Shown: positions 11,986 to 22,946 of the stretch, one piece after another | Layout: each line of letters opens with the position of its first letter | How positions within the stretch are numbered: the first letter of the stretch is position 1 | Source: Metallyticus violacea | Lineage: Eukaryota > Arthropoda > Insecta > Mantodea > Metallyticidae | Direction: 5' to 3' | DNA length: 64,000 nt | Assembly (NCBI GenBank): GCA_030762175.1 | Contig: CM060846.1 | Location: 306,500,512 to 306,564,511, forward strand | Program-made: the position numbers and the translations under genes | Notes under the pieces: generated by a model | Told to the model about the DNA's origin: nothing | Seen by the model: only the letters and a program-made list of their open reading frames with translations | Database searches by the model: none

Positions 11986-13100
11986 TTTTGGATAAAATTC
12001 ACATTGATGCGATTTCTTACTGTTGGTGGTGCCTTGCATGGTACATAGTATGTTTTTGCTTCAAAACGGCGTCTTTCCATATAAAATGTACATGTCGGTG
12101 GAAAATGCATTTAATCCACTCGTGGCGAATCAAAACGCAGTATTTCCAAAAAAAAAAAAAAAAAAAAAAAATGTTTTTACCGCGCTCTCTTTAGTACGAA
12201 ACAGATGATAGAAAATTAAAACATAGCAAAATAGATTGTTGCTTATTCAGTTTAAGCAAAGCTCTTTGTGTGCTCGCACTTGTGGAGTTAATTCTGTGAA
12301 ATTAAAGAAGATGGAGAATGCGTTCTTGCTAGAGAGAAGGCTTCTTGCTGTTCTCGTTAACTTGCAATTTGATTATTCTATTGCAAGTGTGGGACCTTTA
12401 TCCGATCGGTATAGGGGAAAAATCGGAACTGTCACGCAGTCCATCCCCTTGTATGGTGGTTTCTAAAATACTCTGCTTCTAATATGATGTGCGTATCAAT
12501 GACATTTCCAGTCCGGGGGCATTCGTTTCTTCCTCCAGATAGGGCATTTGGAGTTATAAAAAAAAAAAAAGAATTTCGAAAGCTGTCTGAAATAATGACA
12601 CGCAAAAGACATCATGGAATTTATAGAAATGTAGAAACAGTTCATGTCTTGGGTAATGATAGGGTAATTCTGTATTTTGAAACCTTTAATTAATTCACTA
12701 AAAAGCTAGATATTACCTAGGATATGGGCCGGATTATGTTAAAGAAATCAGAAAAGGCAGCAAAGACTAACATTGTAAAAATGGAGCCTACCTACAAATT
12801 GAATGATTAATCTATTCTAAAACATTAAAATCACACTTGAAAAGGGCATATTCAGTGGAAAACATTCCTGAACCACATATTTTGCCACTGGTAGGCAATA
12901 TTAAATGTACCAAAAGAAATGACGTAGTAACTTGCTGAAGCAGAGATTTGCTTATTATTGGAGAAGCCTAGACCCAGCGAAGTTTATGCAGGTGTCATTG
13001 ATCAGACGCTAGAAGAAAGTGGTGATGAATATGATGAGTACGTAACATGTTATTGTTTTGAAGAGGAAAAAGTATTGGAGATGTTGTAGATTCAGTGTTT
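11985..13100 (+). pseudogene. Decayed transposon-derived ORF (GHSFLPPDR family)
   Basis: The clearest part is FPVRGHSFLPPDRAFG near 12,505-12,555, followed by a lysine-rich stretch and H-G-I-Y...V-L-G-N-D-R-V near 12,610-12,665. This order is familiar from multi-copy insect proteins, probably transposase-like and with a DUF7869-type region, where P-V-x-G-H-S-F-x-P-x-D-R-x-F-G is conserved. The acidic tail SEVYAGVIDQTLEESGDEYDEY-like near 12,975-13,040 may be its end. Frameshifts, stops and internal poly(A) runs (12,149-12,170 and 12,559-12,570) show it is non-functional. The superfamily is not certain. Confidence 0.5.
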
Positions 13101-14595
13101 TTTTAAAAAGTAAATAAATAAATCAAAATAGTTAAGTCATATAAAAATCAAATTTATGTCTGGTTTCAGATATTAAGTTAATATGTCTGGTGGAAAAACA
13201 ACGCATTAAAATTAAGTAGAAAAAGTTAACCCCAAAAATTAAATTTTGAAAAACTTATTGATGTATGTTGTTTCAATCCAGTTCACGTGTTCGGAGCAAA
13301 ACGCAACTTATAACTTGGATAGTGACCAGGTATTACAGCTGATTTGTTTTTCCAGTGTTATAGTCTAATTAGAACTCAGCCTATAAAAGTACATTTTATG
13401 TTTTTTTTTTTTTTTTTTTTTTTTCGTTTTGGTCGCTGTATAATTTTTTCTTAAAAAGTATTTGTGGAAAATCTGCTTTTTGAAACGATTCTGATGACAT
13501 GTTCCTTTGGTCAGCTCTTCGTCCGAGACCTAAACTCTCCCTATTTTATTATATTATTTTTCAACTCCCACATTTTACATAATAAAAATTAGATTTTAAT
13601 TTTATATTGTAAGACTTGATATAATCAATACATTTATTATTCTATTGTTTCTTGCTATGTAACTGTTGAACAAAATATTTGAATTTGTTTACACGCAGGA
13701 ACAAATAATACAAATAAATACTATACCTTAAAAATGATTTCATGTGAAGTAAAAGAAGCAGTTAGAACTGCATGTGAATTGTTACTGCTCGAAAAGTCGA
13801 AAAAGAGAAATCAAAGTTGGTAAAAATTATTTAAGCAATTTATTCTGGGGTAATGTTTATTTTTGTTTTTCAGTTGTTAATTGGTAAAAACATTTTTACT
13901 TATTTCCCTAAGGAGGTAAGAGACGAAAGTCAACTTACGTCCCGTCGTCGTTAGAAACCAATATTATTAAGGTAAAGTCCACTTACGTCCCTTAAAGCAA
14001 CATCATAATTGCATGCTAATTTAGTAGAGGTATAAATGATTCATTGTACAGTGTGAGCCGCACCACAATTGAATTATATACAGACGGCTGAGAATGCAGC
14101 CTTCTGCCACTACTTCTACTTCGGTAGATAAGGTGTAAAATTGCCATTAGATTTCTTAATATTCTGTACGAGTATGTAAAAGCGGAGAGGCATTCTAATA
14201 TAAATATGAAGAAATTGTAATGTAAAAATATTGAATCTTGTGATATATCTTGTTAATTTAGGCTTATAGATGCATGATGTACTTTAGTTTTATAAATACT
14301 AATGTGGTTGTTTGAAAACTTTTCTTAATGTTACATAAATTCTTTTTTTTTTTTATATGAGATACCCGGTTTATATTAAAGCCGGAATGTAAAAAGAAAA
14401 CACTAAAATAATATTGTGACATTTCTTTGGAGCAGCGAGCTTGAGGAAGGCAGGCAACGATGCTGCAGTCTCTTGAGTATTGCTAGAGCAAGTATGGTGA
14501 TACTTCTCGAGCAGTTGACGGCTAGATAAAGCCAACAATAAGATCATCATAACATTATTTGATTTCATTTTATTGGTACTGGAGTGTGCAAATAC
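13101..14595. other. Intergenic stretch, no gene seen
   Basis: Contains a poly(T) run at 13,401-13,425 and a pair of 18-bp near-identical direct repeats (AAAGTCMACTTACGTCCC) at about 13,928 and 13,974. No coding signal was recognised. Confidence 0.4.
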
Positions 14596-14599
14596 AACC

Positions 14600-15060
14600 T
14601 TGTGCACTCCTATAATCCTAACTTTGTAGGTTCAGATATAGTGCACTTCTGCATCATAATAGAGATGTTCTTTGCCTTTCCAGAGTTTTGCAGTCTAGTC
14701 AGATTGTTCACATAGACGGCATGTGGGATGTTCATCGTCCGTAGGTGTTTCCAGAATATCCAATGCCCAGTAATCATTTCAATAGCTTCTCTGGTTTTCT
14801 TTCTGTTCCTACACAGTAGGTCTTTAAACAGGGTGCTATCCAATATTTTAAAAGAGCTTTACCCAGTTCTTGACCTAAATTTTTCTTCTAACTTTTCTGA
14901 TGTTCTTTCCTAGCCATTTGCTACATTGCAGTTCTAGCCGTTTTCTTACCAATGCTTCAGAAAGGTTCTGGTCCAATGTAGTCAATCTTAGTTACCTCTT
15001 TTGCTGGTGAATCTGCTACCTCATTGCCTTCTATGCTATGATCACAGTGACATTATAGAT
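14600..15060 (-). pseudogene. LINE 3' end relic with RNase H motif
   Basis: On the minus strand near 15,045-15,000 the reading IEGNEVADSPAKE matches the RNase H motif G-x-x-G-N-E-x-A-D-x-x-A-K found in I, R1 and Loa-type non-LTR elements. Downstream, ELLCRNRKKTREAIEMITGH-like sequence (about 14,830-14,760) and a cysteine-containing stretch (RLCEQSD..., about 14,730-14,650) fit the usual region after RNase H: L-L-T-G-H, then a C-x-x-C zinc-knuckle-like segment. Multiple frame changes are present. Confidence 0.65.
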
Positions 15061-15079
15061 TTGAGATCAGCGCTTAGAT

Positions 15080-16130
15080 GCATAAATTTCAATGCGCTTC
15101 ATTTTGTTCTTAATTTGACTAAAGGGCTCATAAATCGCGAAACATTATGCTTTAAAGTAAGTACAAAAAAGAGGGGAAAGCGATTTATGAGAACATTACA
15201 AAGAATTAACACTGATAATGAATTTTGCATTAACATCACTAATGATATGGAGACTGCAAATGTTCCAAATAAATACCACTGGTTTAAGGTAAGGCTGTAA
15301 ATTAAGTCCTATATTATTAAATTTGTATATTAATGATATTATAGAAATGATTCATCAAGCAAATGGGCATGTTCCAATAATTAATAACAAAAGAGAACTG
15401 GATTAATGAAATCAATTGAAGCAATGTCCAGTTTTTGTAAAGAATGCACCTCAATAATTAATTTAAAGAAATCTAAGATTATGGTATTCAAGAAGGGTTC
15501 TTAAGTAAGGAAATTTGAGAGATGATTCCTGAAAGGAAAAGAAATTGAAGTGATATGTACATTTGAATATCTAGGAGTAATATTAAGTAGTAACGGAGGA
15601 TGAAATGGGCAAAAGGAAAATGTATTATCAGAGGGGAAATTGGCATTAACAGGTGTAAATGTATGTTTGGGAAAACTGTCAAGAATGTAAATTTGCCGAG
15701 AGTTTATTCAGCAAATTTGAGGCAAAAGTGCTGTTGGGGTGGAGATTTGGGGGATATACGAGAGCAACCATTTGATACACGGAAGCTTCTGGTTTTAGGT
15801 CTACCAAGGATATCGCCCAATGGGGTAGTCAAGTAGAGTTAGGAGGAATAAAGAATTAGGAAAAATAACAGAAAGAACATTAAAGTAGGTATTGACTGTT
15901 TAGAGGAAGAAATTATTTTGAGACAATGCTTAATTTTACAAGAAATAATAAAAGAAAGAAATGTTGGGTCAATACAATTAAGGATATTTTGGAAAGATAG
16001 GGAAATAAAAGTGTTCGTTTTGTGAAATAAATTAAGGTAAGGTTCTAAGATATTGAAGTGCAAGAAATAATTAAAATTTTAATAAATATTAAAAGAGAAA
16101 TTTATAATTAATAAATGCAAAATAATATAG
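15080..16130 (+). pseudogene. LINE reverse transcriptase relic, copy 1
   Basis: Frames in order give an RT segment near 15,100-15,230 (NRETL..., then TDNEFCINI), the strong palm motif LSPILLNLYINDIIEM at about 15,304-15,351, and INLKKSKIMVF near 15,460-15,490. KGKEIEVICTFEYLGVILSS follows near 15,535-15,590 (the usual F-x-Y-L-G-V after the palm), then a C-terminal region to about 16,060. The catalytic [YF]-x-D-D box between 15,351 and 15,440 appears deleted. The stretch from about 15,475 onward matches the minus-strand copy at 26,712-27,790, showing both belong to one family. Confidence 0.75.
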
Positions 16131-16655
16131 GTTGGTGGATTGATTGCATAATTCTGTATATTGTGTTTTACTTTATATTTTTATATTAAGTATTGAATAC
16201 ATATTAATTCATATTCATAGTGGTCATTGCAGGGACTTTGTAGACGGTTAGAGCCATTTTTCTGATCGCAAGGATGCACATAAATATGTTTATTTGGTCG
16301 GACAGTGACTCTAAACTTCTTGCAACATCTGTTCAGCCCGAAGAGGATAAAACTGATGAAATGTAAATATTTATCAGTATAATATTCACGCGACAAGCAA
16401 TAAACTCGAAGCTAATCTCCGCTCCAAAATATTACTAAAGCAAACGCAATGACAATTCAAAGTTTTTGGTAGTCTCGGATGCTAAACGTATTTCACGTTT
16501 GTTCACGTAGAATAAAGTTGAAGATTTTCTTTAGCCTTCCATTCTTGTACAGTTGTTGGAATTCTTGCATTCAGTTCTTTGTACATGTTATGCATTCTCA
16601 ACTATCATGCTCGATGGGTCAATACAGCTATGTTATAGATAATCTAACGTTTATT

Positions 16656-16703
<48 letters not shown>

Positions 16704-17470
16704 TAGTTAAATGTCCGAAAGAATATATTAGAGTTCGGACATTCAGTATAAGTGGAGTCGTAATTTTCTTTGTTGAGCACAGACTCTCTTTGGAGGAATC
16801 ATGTTTAGGAAAGCAGATATAGCTAACGACATTGTTTATTAAGAAAAAGTGCATGCTGTTTGAGACGAACAATAACATAGTAGTACTGGAAGAAGGAATT
16901 GTAATATAATTATTGTAAAAATTGTAGCTTCATAACTTGAAATGAATCAGTTTATGACTTTAGTTCTAAATATATATACAGGTGAGCTTGGCGTCTACTT
17001 GGACTGTTCCAATGAAATTGCTCATGTTAAATTTATGCACGAAACGTTCTGATTTATTGCTCAACATTCCTCTATTGCCCCAATCCTTTCAGATGATGAT
17101 CTTCTGGCAAGAGACTGACTGAAATATCTAGCTGTAGCTCCAAATAATGCAATTTCTTTATGCATTTACATTGCTGTTAACGGTCCGCGGTAGATAACAG
17201 ATTGTTATGTGCTATTTCAGCACTGAAGAGGGAAGTTTCGGGGTTCACACTCATGGATTTAATATTTGGAACCATCAAACTTATGACTACTAAGAAGATG
17301 AAGCTTAATGAACGAAAATACAATAAAAGGAATATTTTTGTGATTGGCTTCCCGTTTATATTAAATTTACGGTTTTTATTTGTTTTAGTCCTTCATATTC
17401 CTTAATCACTTTTTGGCAATCCTAGTGGCAAATTGCCTTAACAAAAAGGTTAGAGCTTTGATTCACAAGA
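16131..17470. other. Intergenic stretch with (TAA)n run
   Basis: Holds a perfect TAA microsatellite at 16,658-16,703. No gene recognised; frames of 67-75 codons show no motif, and two of them are microsatellite readings. Confidence 0.5.
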
Positions 17471-17471
17471 G

Positions 17472-17760
17472 AATGACCACCCCGGTGGTCTGGTGATCAG
17501 CGTGTCTGCCTGCACATCCGGAGGCCCCGGACTCGAATCCTGTAAAGATAGTTGCATGGTAAGGTTTTCTGAAGTTTTTCCTTGCCCTGATATGAATGTC
17601 AGGTAGCTTTAACCGTCGCGGGCTCATTTACGCACTCATTTCATAAAACATTCATTCATTGTCTTTCATTGTTATGAACATTGATGGAACCTTTGCTATC
17701 ATTTGAAGTTGCCGTAACATCAACCATACAATGTAGCTAACACTGAACTCTGCCTCGTTC
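17472..17760 (+). repeat. tRNA-derived SINE
   Basis: The head contains an A-box-like TGGTCTGGTGATCAGCGTG at about 17,487 and a B-box GGACTCGAATCC at 17,529-17,540, correctly spaced for a tRNA-derived RNA polymerase III promoter. The body follows with TTTTTCCTTGCCCTGATATG and extends at least to about 17,760. This is the best-preserved SINE head in the window. Confidence 0.75.
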
Positions 17761-19190
17761 TGTCTTTCTTTAGTAGCAGATTTCTACATTGCAGCCACAA
17801 ACTCTAACCCCCTTCCTCTGATGTCATATACCTTAGCTTGCGCGATCATTTAGCTAAACAATAATTCCTCATAATCATGCATCCTTCATTCTAAGACCTA
17901 AAACACCAACGTAGACAGTTAATGATATGTACGAGTTAATAAACAACGTTCTATGTCAGGCCAGCCACACGTTTTTCACACTGCAAGGACTCGCCAACCA
18001 TAAGATTGCTGTGGAACTCTCGTCTGCTTAGGGAAAGAAAAAAGTTGTTGAGAGATGCTTAGTAAGAAGTTCTTTTTCTTATGCAATGAAATGCATGAAG
18101 TGTACTTTCAGTTCTTTGTAAATGAATCGATCTTTGCAACACAATTAATGGAGAAAAAATGATTTTAAAAACATAAACACCAAAATCATTATAATCAACA
18201 TTTTATACTTTGGTTTGTATCTGATCTTTGAAAATGGGTGTTACATATACTTAATGAAAATATAATTTTTGAACATAACTAAGTTTACATTAAAAGTAAT
18301 ACCAATCTTTCAATATGTGGTTTTATATTATTTGCAATTGAAACAATAAGTACTGTTCTCAAGGAAGCATCAGTCACGGATGTTTGATTCTGTTATTAAA
18401 ATTCATTTTTGAGAATGGCAGCTCAAATATATAAGCCGATGCTAAAAATATCGATCATTTTTACATTCAATCTACGCAATGTGGATACTACTGCTAATTT
18501 GTGAAACTCAGTCAGTCTGGTAGATTACTAAAACGGTCTTTAAGTCTTATATCACATCAGTACCTCAAGTTGCATAAAATGTGGGACCTATGGTTTCAAC
18601 TGTTATTGTGAAAAGCATTTTTAGGCCTTGAAACTCCTTTTCAACTGATTTTGATTAGTAATCAACACTTCGATATAATCATTAAATTCTGCATTTTCAG
18701 GAATGCTGTTAAAATTACAAAGCGCTCTGTGACCTCCTCCAATAATTGACCTGTTCATAGTGTCAGTTTTCGACAGAATGCCCGCAATTTGATCATCATA
18801 TAGGTAATGAGCTGACTTTTATAGTTAGTCCCTATCGCCCACCATAATCTACGCTTGCAACTCTTTACTTCGACTCTTCCGCTCCTGCTGGGTATTCTCC
18901 CTAAAAGGGGACTGTTTGTGTAGCCACATTCTGTGTCCATTGGGATTTTCATGAGTTTATGACAATGGGTCAGCGATTGATATTGGCATTATCTGCGCCA
19001 AAATACTACATTGAAGTTGTATGCGTTACGCGCCGACAGTGCGCGGATTCAAACTGGGAGAAGCAAATGATCAAGGCCGTATAATCATCCGCAGGTAGCA
19101 GCTTGTAGTTAATTTAAGAGAGGGTTTGTTAGCGAGTGGTTGTATGCTACTCGGTTCTTTCACTGTGTATAAAGTGTGGGCTAATTGTTC
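17761..19190. other. Intergenic stretch, no gene seen
   Basis: About 1.4 kb without a recognised gene. The 65-codon minus frame at 18,755-18,952 has no motif I know. Confidence 0.4.
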
Positions 19191-19199
19191 TTCATTAGT

Positions 19200-19485
19200 T
19201 ATGCCACTGCATAAATGCATTCTGGGAAGAACTGGTTTTTATGTACGATACTTATGTGAAAACAGGTTCTTGTAGAGAAGTGATTAGGCGACGATTCCGA
19301 AGAATTCATCCTAGCAATCATGTTCCAGGTATAAAAACTGTTCTCCAACTTGTTAAAAAGCTACAGGAGACAGGGTCTATCAATGACATGAAATAGGTTC
19401 CGAACGGCCCTGTTCCTAAGGAAGAAAAGTTAGATGAAATACAGGAATTTCCTACGCAGATGCCGACAATGCATTGCCGTTGAGG
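19200..19485 (+). pseudogene. Mariner-like transposase N-terminal relic, second copy
   Basis: Near 19,240-19,440 the readings YDTYVKTGSCREV, RRRFRRIHPSNHVPG and KTVLQLVKKLQETGSI reproduce the helix-turn-helix region of the insect mariner family seen at 3.1 kb, with stops and frame changes. The rest of the transposase was not found. Confidence 0.65.
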
Positions 19486-19799
19486 GGCATTGTTTTCAAC
19501 ATCTCTTATAACAAGCTTAGTGCTTATTATTGTCAGTTTTAAATCATTAACATTTTATGCTTTCGGTAAAAACATTAAAAATATTAAAATATTAAAAATA
19601 AAAATACGCGTGCAGTGTTTTTCCCTGCAATGAGCACATGAATATGAATAAATATGTATTCAATCTTAATATAATAAATACAAAGGAAAATACAGAATTA
19701 TGCAGCCAAGTCATCAAGTGATACTATTTTATATTTATTAATGATAACTTTCTCTACTAATATTATATCTCAATTTAGTTTCTGTCTGTCCCATTGACC

Positions 19800-19998
19800 C
19801 AAAATCCCCAACACTGGTTAATAGGATATAGGATTCATTCACGAATTAAAAATCATAATCTTTAATAATTTACTGCTTATTTATTTCATTTACTTATTTA
19901 TTGATTCTTTCTCACTTTCCTGTACTGTACTGTTTCCTTGCACTTTTTTCTCCGTGCCTAAATCCATTATCTTATTCCCAAATACTTCTGTTGGAAGA
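19800..19998 (-). pseudogene. LINE 3' coding end, separated from 26.7-27.8 kb by LTR element insertion
   Basis: If the LTR element and one AAGA copy are ignored, the minus-strand frame ending at 26,712 continues in frame from 19,994 as PTEVFGNKIMDLGTEK and onward to a TAA stop at 19,892-19,890. This 34-codon extension without a stop shows that both flanks were one ORF before insertion. Sequence below 19,890 is presumably the LINE 3' untranslated region, whose end I cannot place. Confidence 0.7.
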
Positions 19999-21339
19999 TG
20001 GGGCCGTTTTATGGAAATTAAGCTGGTAGCAGTCCGCTCGCGGGAAGAGGAATCGTGGATTAATTGTGTTTCTTTGAGTTCTGGGTTGGATGCCCCTTGT
20101 GTCGGGATCAGGAACCTTTACCTCAGGGAACTCTGGAATTTTGTGACTCGTCTGAGTCAGAGGGAAGGGAAGGAAATCTATAAAGTTACACGGAAACACT
20201 GGAGTTCTTATCTGACATCATTTATTTAACTTAACAGAATACTGGATTGTTCGCGTAAGCTTGGAAATGTGTTGAACTGACTGACTATTTTTCTTCTCCT
20301 ACCGACTTCGCTCACTTTGATTTGGATTGTCTATTCTTTTGCCCGCTTATTTAAATTGACTCTTACAGTTCCGTTCTCCGACTATCCAACCTTTAGCTCT
20401 TAGCCTCGAATCCCGGACCGCTAACTTTTCCCTGCTGTAGAAGTCCAGCTGCTCTCTCTCTCTCTAAGTCTCACTGCTGTTGAAGTTCTGCTGCTCTCTC
20501 TCCAAGTCTCTCCTGTTCTGTGTCCGTTACATTATATATCAGATGTCAAGTTTATTGTTTATTAGGAACCTCCCATCGTGAAAATTAAATCCGCGAAATT
20601 TATGGAGCTCAGTTCGATTCTATCTGCGTTATTGGTCCTTCCTTAATATCTATAATTATGCAGGCTCGCTCCGATTCGTTCAATTTTGTAAGATTTCTAT
20701 TGGTTGTGTGGGACCAATTTCTGGAAATACCTCTCACGTTATAATATTTCTAAGAACGGACATTCCTGCCCTAAATGTTGGGAAATTTTTATAATCCGAC
20801 ATATCCTTTCACTTTTCTGTCCTTTCAAATTTGCTCACAATGAAACCTCGGCCATAAATAAGGAACATCTATTTGTTTTGCAAAGTCATGTCAAAATCTG
20901 TCGACGTTTGAATGTTATTGTCATGAGGGGATATAAACTTGAGCTGTCATCTGAGATTGACATTTGTTCCTTCTTCGAAAGAAATCCACCCGTAAAGTCA
21001 TTAGTGCCTTTACCCTTAGTTATTGAAAGAATATGTTTCTCTGCTTTTGTCTGCGTCTCGGTAAATGGTTTTCTTTAAACCCTCCTGAAAAGAGTATTAC
21101 TCTTTTCAGGACATAACCCTTTTCCCCAAGGTCAAAACTTTTAACATTTCCAAGCTTAACGACCCGAACCGTTTTCCATTCACATAAATACACAATGGAC
21201 CTTTATTACTGTTTAGCACAGGTGCTGTCTAATGACTACAAACTACATACATGTATCAGATCATATTTATGTTAATTATTACTAGCCTTAATAATAACAA
21301 TGTTAGTTTAATCAAAGACGGCCTTTAATTCCGGCTACA
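19999..21339 (-). repeat. 3' LTR (left copy)
   Basis: 1,341 bp. Left edge TGGGGCCG at 19,999; right edge CGGCTACA at 21,339. By eye the only difference found from the other LTR is A at 20,021 against G at 25,393. It contains a 12-bp-arm palindrome at 21,084-21,110 and a CT-rich run near 20,451-20,466. Confidence 0.93.
21084..21110. other. Perfect 12-bp-arm hairpin in 3' LTR
   Basis: CCTGAAAAGAGT and its exact reverse complement ACTCTTTTCAGG are separated by three bases. An identical hairpin occurs at 26,456-26,482 in the other LTR. Confidence 0.9.
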
Positions 21340-22040
21340 ACATGCCCCCATATTAAGGTTTATATGTCGGAGGACATATAAATTTTAATATGTTGTTCCC
21401 GTGAGAATTTAAACCTTATTAGTTATCATATATATTCTTGATCTTTTTAGGCTCTATGCTAGTCATATAGACACATCCAAATGTCATTGTGGTTTCCTAA
21501 TACAAATTCTGGCCTTCTGAGCCTTCTAAATTATATTCTTACATAATTGACTTTGTTGTTGTAATTTAGTCTTTCATAGAAACGCGATTCTTCATCAATA
21601 TTTTACCTAATATTTGCATCATTGTCCTTTATATTTGCTAAATTATGTTTGCCTATACACACACTGTTGATTCATTCAAGTTATTACACTTTCTCTATTT
21701 ATTGTGTATGCACTTTTATTCAGGTTTTATTACTTCGCACTTCAGTTATTTTTCTGATTTCACGACAGTTCCTATCTATTATAACACTTCATATTTACCA
21801 CTATAATTATTATTTAGCACTGCACTTTATATTTGTCACTATCTTCCATTATACTGCATTGAATTTTCTAGGAAAACCTATATACAATAATATACATATA
21901 TCTTATTCTTACAGACTAACATGCAGGTGCTCAGTTCCGGGTTAACCAATTATTAACATTATGACTTAACAAGCTTAAAAGAAGAAACATTAATTTCACA
22001 TTGTCTAAACAAAATTTGTAATTCTTTACTAGCCTCTTTA
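21340..22040 (-). other. Non-coding internal region of LTR element
   Basis: About 700 bp between the protease stop and the 3' LTR, where pol would normally lie. No frame here shows reverse transcriptase, RNase H or integrase motifs. The 107-codon plus-strand frame at 21,622-21,945 is antisense and AT-driven. Confidence 0.7.
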
Positions 22041-22946
22041 TTATCGCCTTCTCTGCGCTGTATTCACCCAGTATGCCTCTCTAACTTTTGCTCGTAAAAC
22101 TTCCATTGTTTCGCCCTGACTGCCTAATCTCAAGCTATTAAGTTTTCCTTCCTCCTTTCTCCGAGTTGCTACGCTGGCTCCGTTCATACTGTCCTTGCAA
22201 TCATTACAAAAAATCATCGGATGGCTACACAGGTTTTTATAATCAACTGTGAACGATTGGTTCTCTTCATCTATTTTAATCACAGCATTTGCGATGCCAA
22301 TATCTATTCTTTCCACAAAAAAGATCTCATCTACCACTTCTTGCTCATCATGTGACATTATAATTTCGTTTTGATCTCTCTCTTCGTGAAATTTCGCTGA
22401 GATTAGCTCCTCTGAGTTTCGTATCGCTAGAATCCTTTGTTCAAAATTAAGAATGGCTTTCCAACTGTATAATGTATCGCATCCTATGATGACTTCTGTA
22501 GTTAATCTCGGAACAACAAGAAACATCACCTCGAAAACACGACCTAGTAACTCGATGTTTAACATAGCTTGATATTTTACCCTCTCCTTACGTTTGCCTA
22601 CTGCAACAGAGCAATAAACACCACAAATTGGCAGACACATCATCTTTACTTTGTTCATGATAAGTTTTTCGTAGAAAGTAGAGCTGCACACTGTGTTAGT
22701 GGCTCCCGAGTCAAGTAAAGCTAGTGTTTGGATATTCCCGATCTGTATATTAATTTTAGGTGTTTCTACATGTTCCTCCTTTGAATTTTGACTTGTTGAA
22801 GTTTCCTCTTCCTTTGTTAATAAATTAGTGTGACCCGTTCTCTGTCCCACCAGCATGTCTTCCGGTAAGTTAGAAGTTCGTTCCAATCCTACATGGGTCT
22901 CTGTGGACTGACTGGTAAGTTTCCCTGATCTCGTTCGACGGTTTGG
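22041..22946 (-). CDS. Retrotransposon aspartic protease frame, expressed as Gag-Pro by -1 frameshift
   Basis: The frame is open from just after a stop at 22,949-22,947 to a stop at 22,043-22,041. It has no ATG near its beginning (a TTG at 22,886 is the only start-like codon) and overlaps the last ~57 nt of gag in the -1 frame, so it is best read as a Gag-Pro extension. The retropepsin active site is LALLDSGATNTV, with the catalytic Asp about 59 residues after the TTG. The second conserved patch, VIIGCDTL, lies about 75 residues later and corresponds to the hydrophobic-hydrophobic-G motif of the family. The C-terminal ~130 residues have no recognised domain. The frame ends in an ordinary stop with no pol behind it, unlike complete Gypsy elements where pro leads into RT. 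Confidence 0.85.
   Translation of the reverse strand, partial: PNRRTRSGKLTSQSTETHVGLERTSNLPEDMLVGQRTGHTNLLTKEEETSTSQNSKEEHVETPKINIQIGNIQTLALLDSGATNTVCSSTFYEKLIMNKVKMMCLPICGVYCSVAVGKRKERVKYQAMLNIELLGRVFEVMFLVVPRLTTEVIIGCDTLYSWKAILNFEQRILAIRNSEELISAKFHEERDQNEIIMSHDEQEVVDEIFFVERIDIGIANAVIKIDEENQSFTVDYKNLCSHPMIFCNDCKDSMNGASVATRRKEEGKLNSLRLGSQGETMEVLRAKVREAYWVNTAQRRR

Noticed and set aside
20704..21078. 124-codon plus-strand frame repeated identically at 26,076-26,450
   Set aside because: It lies inside both LTRs, antisense to the element. Its identical repetition is explained by LTR identity, and it shows no known domain.
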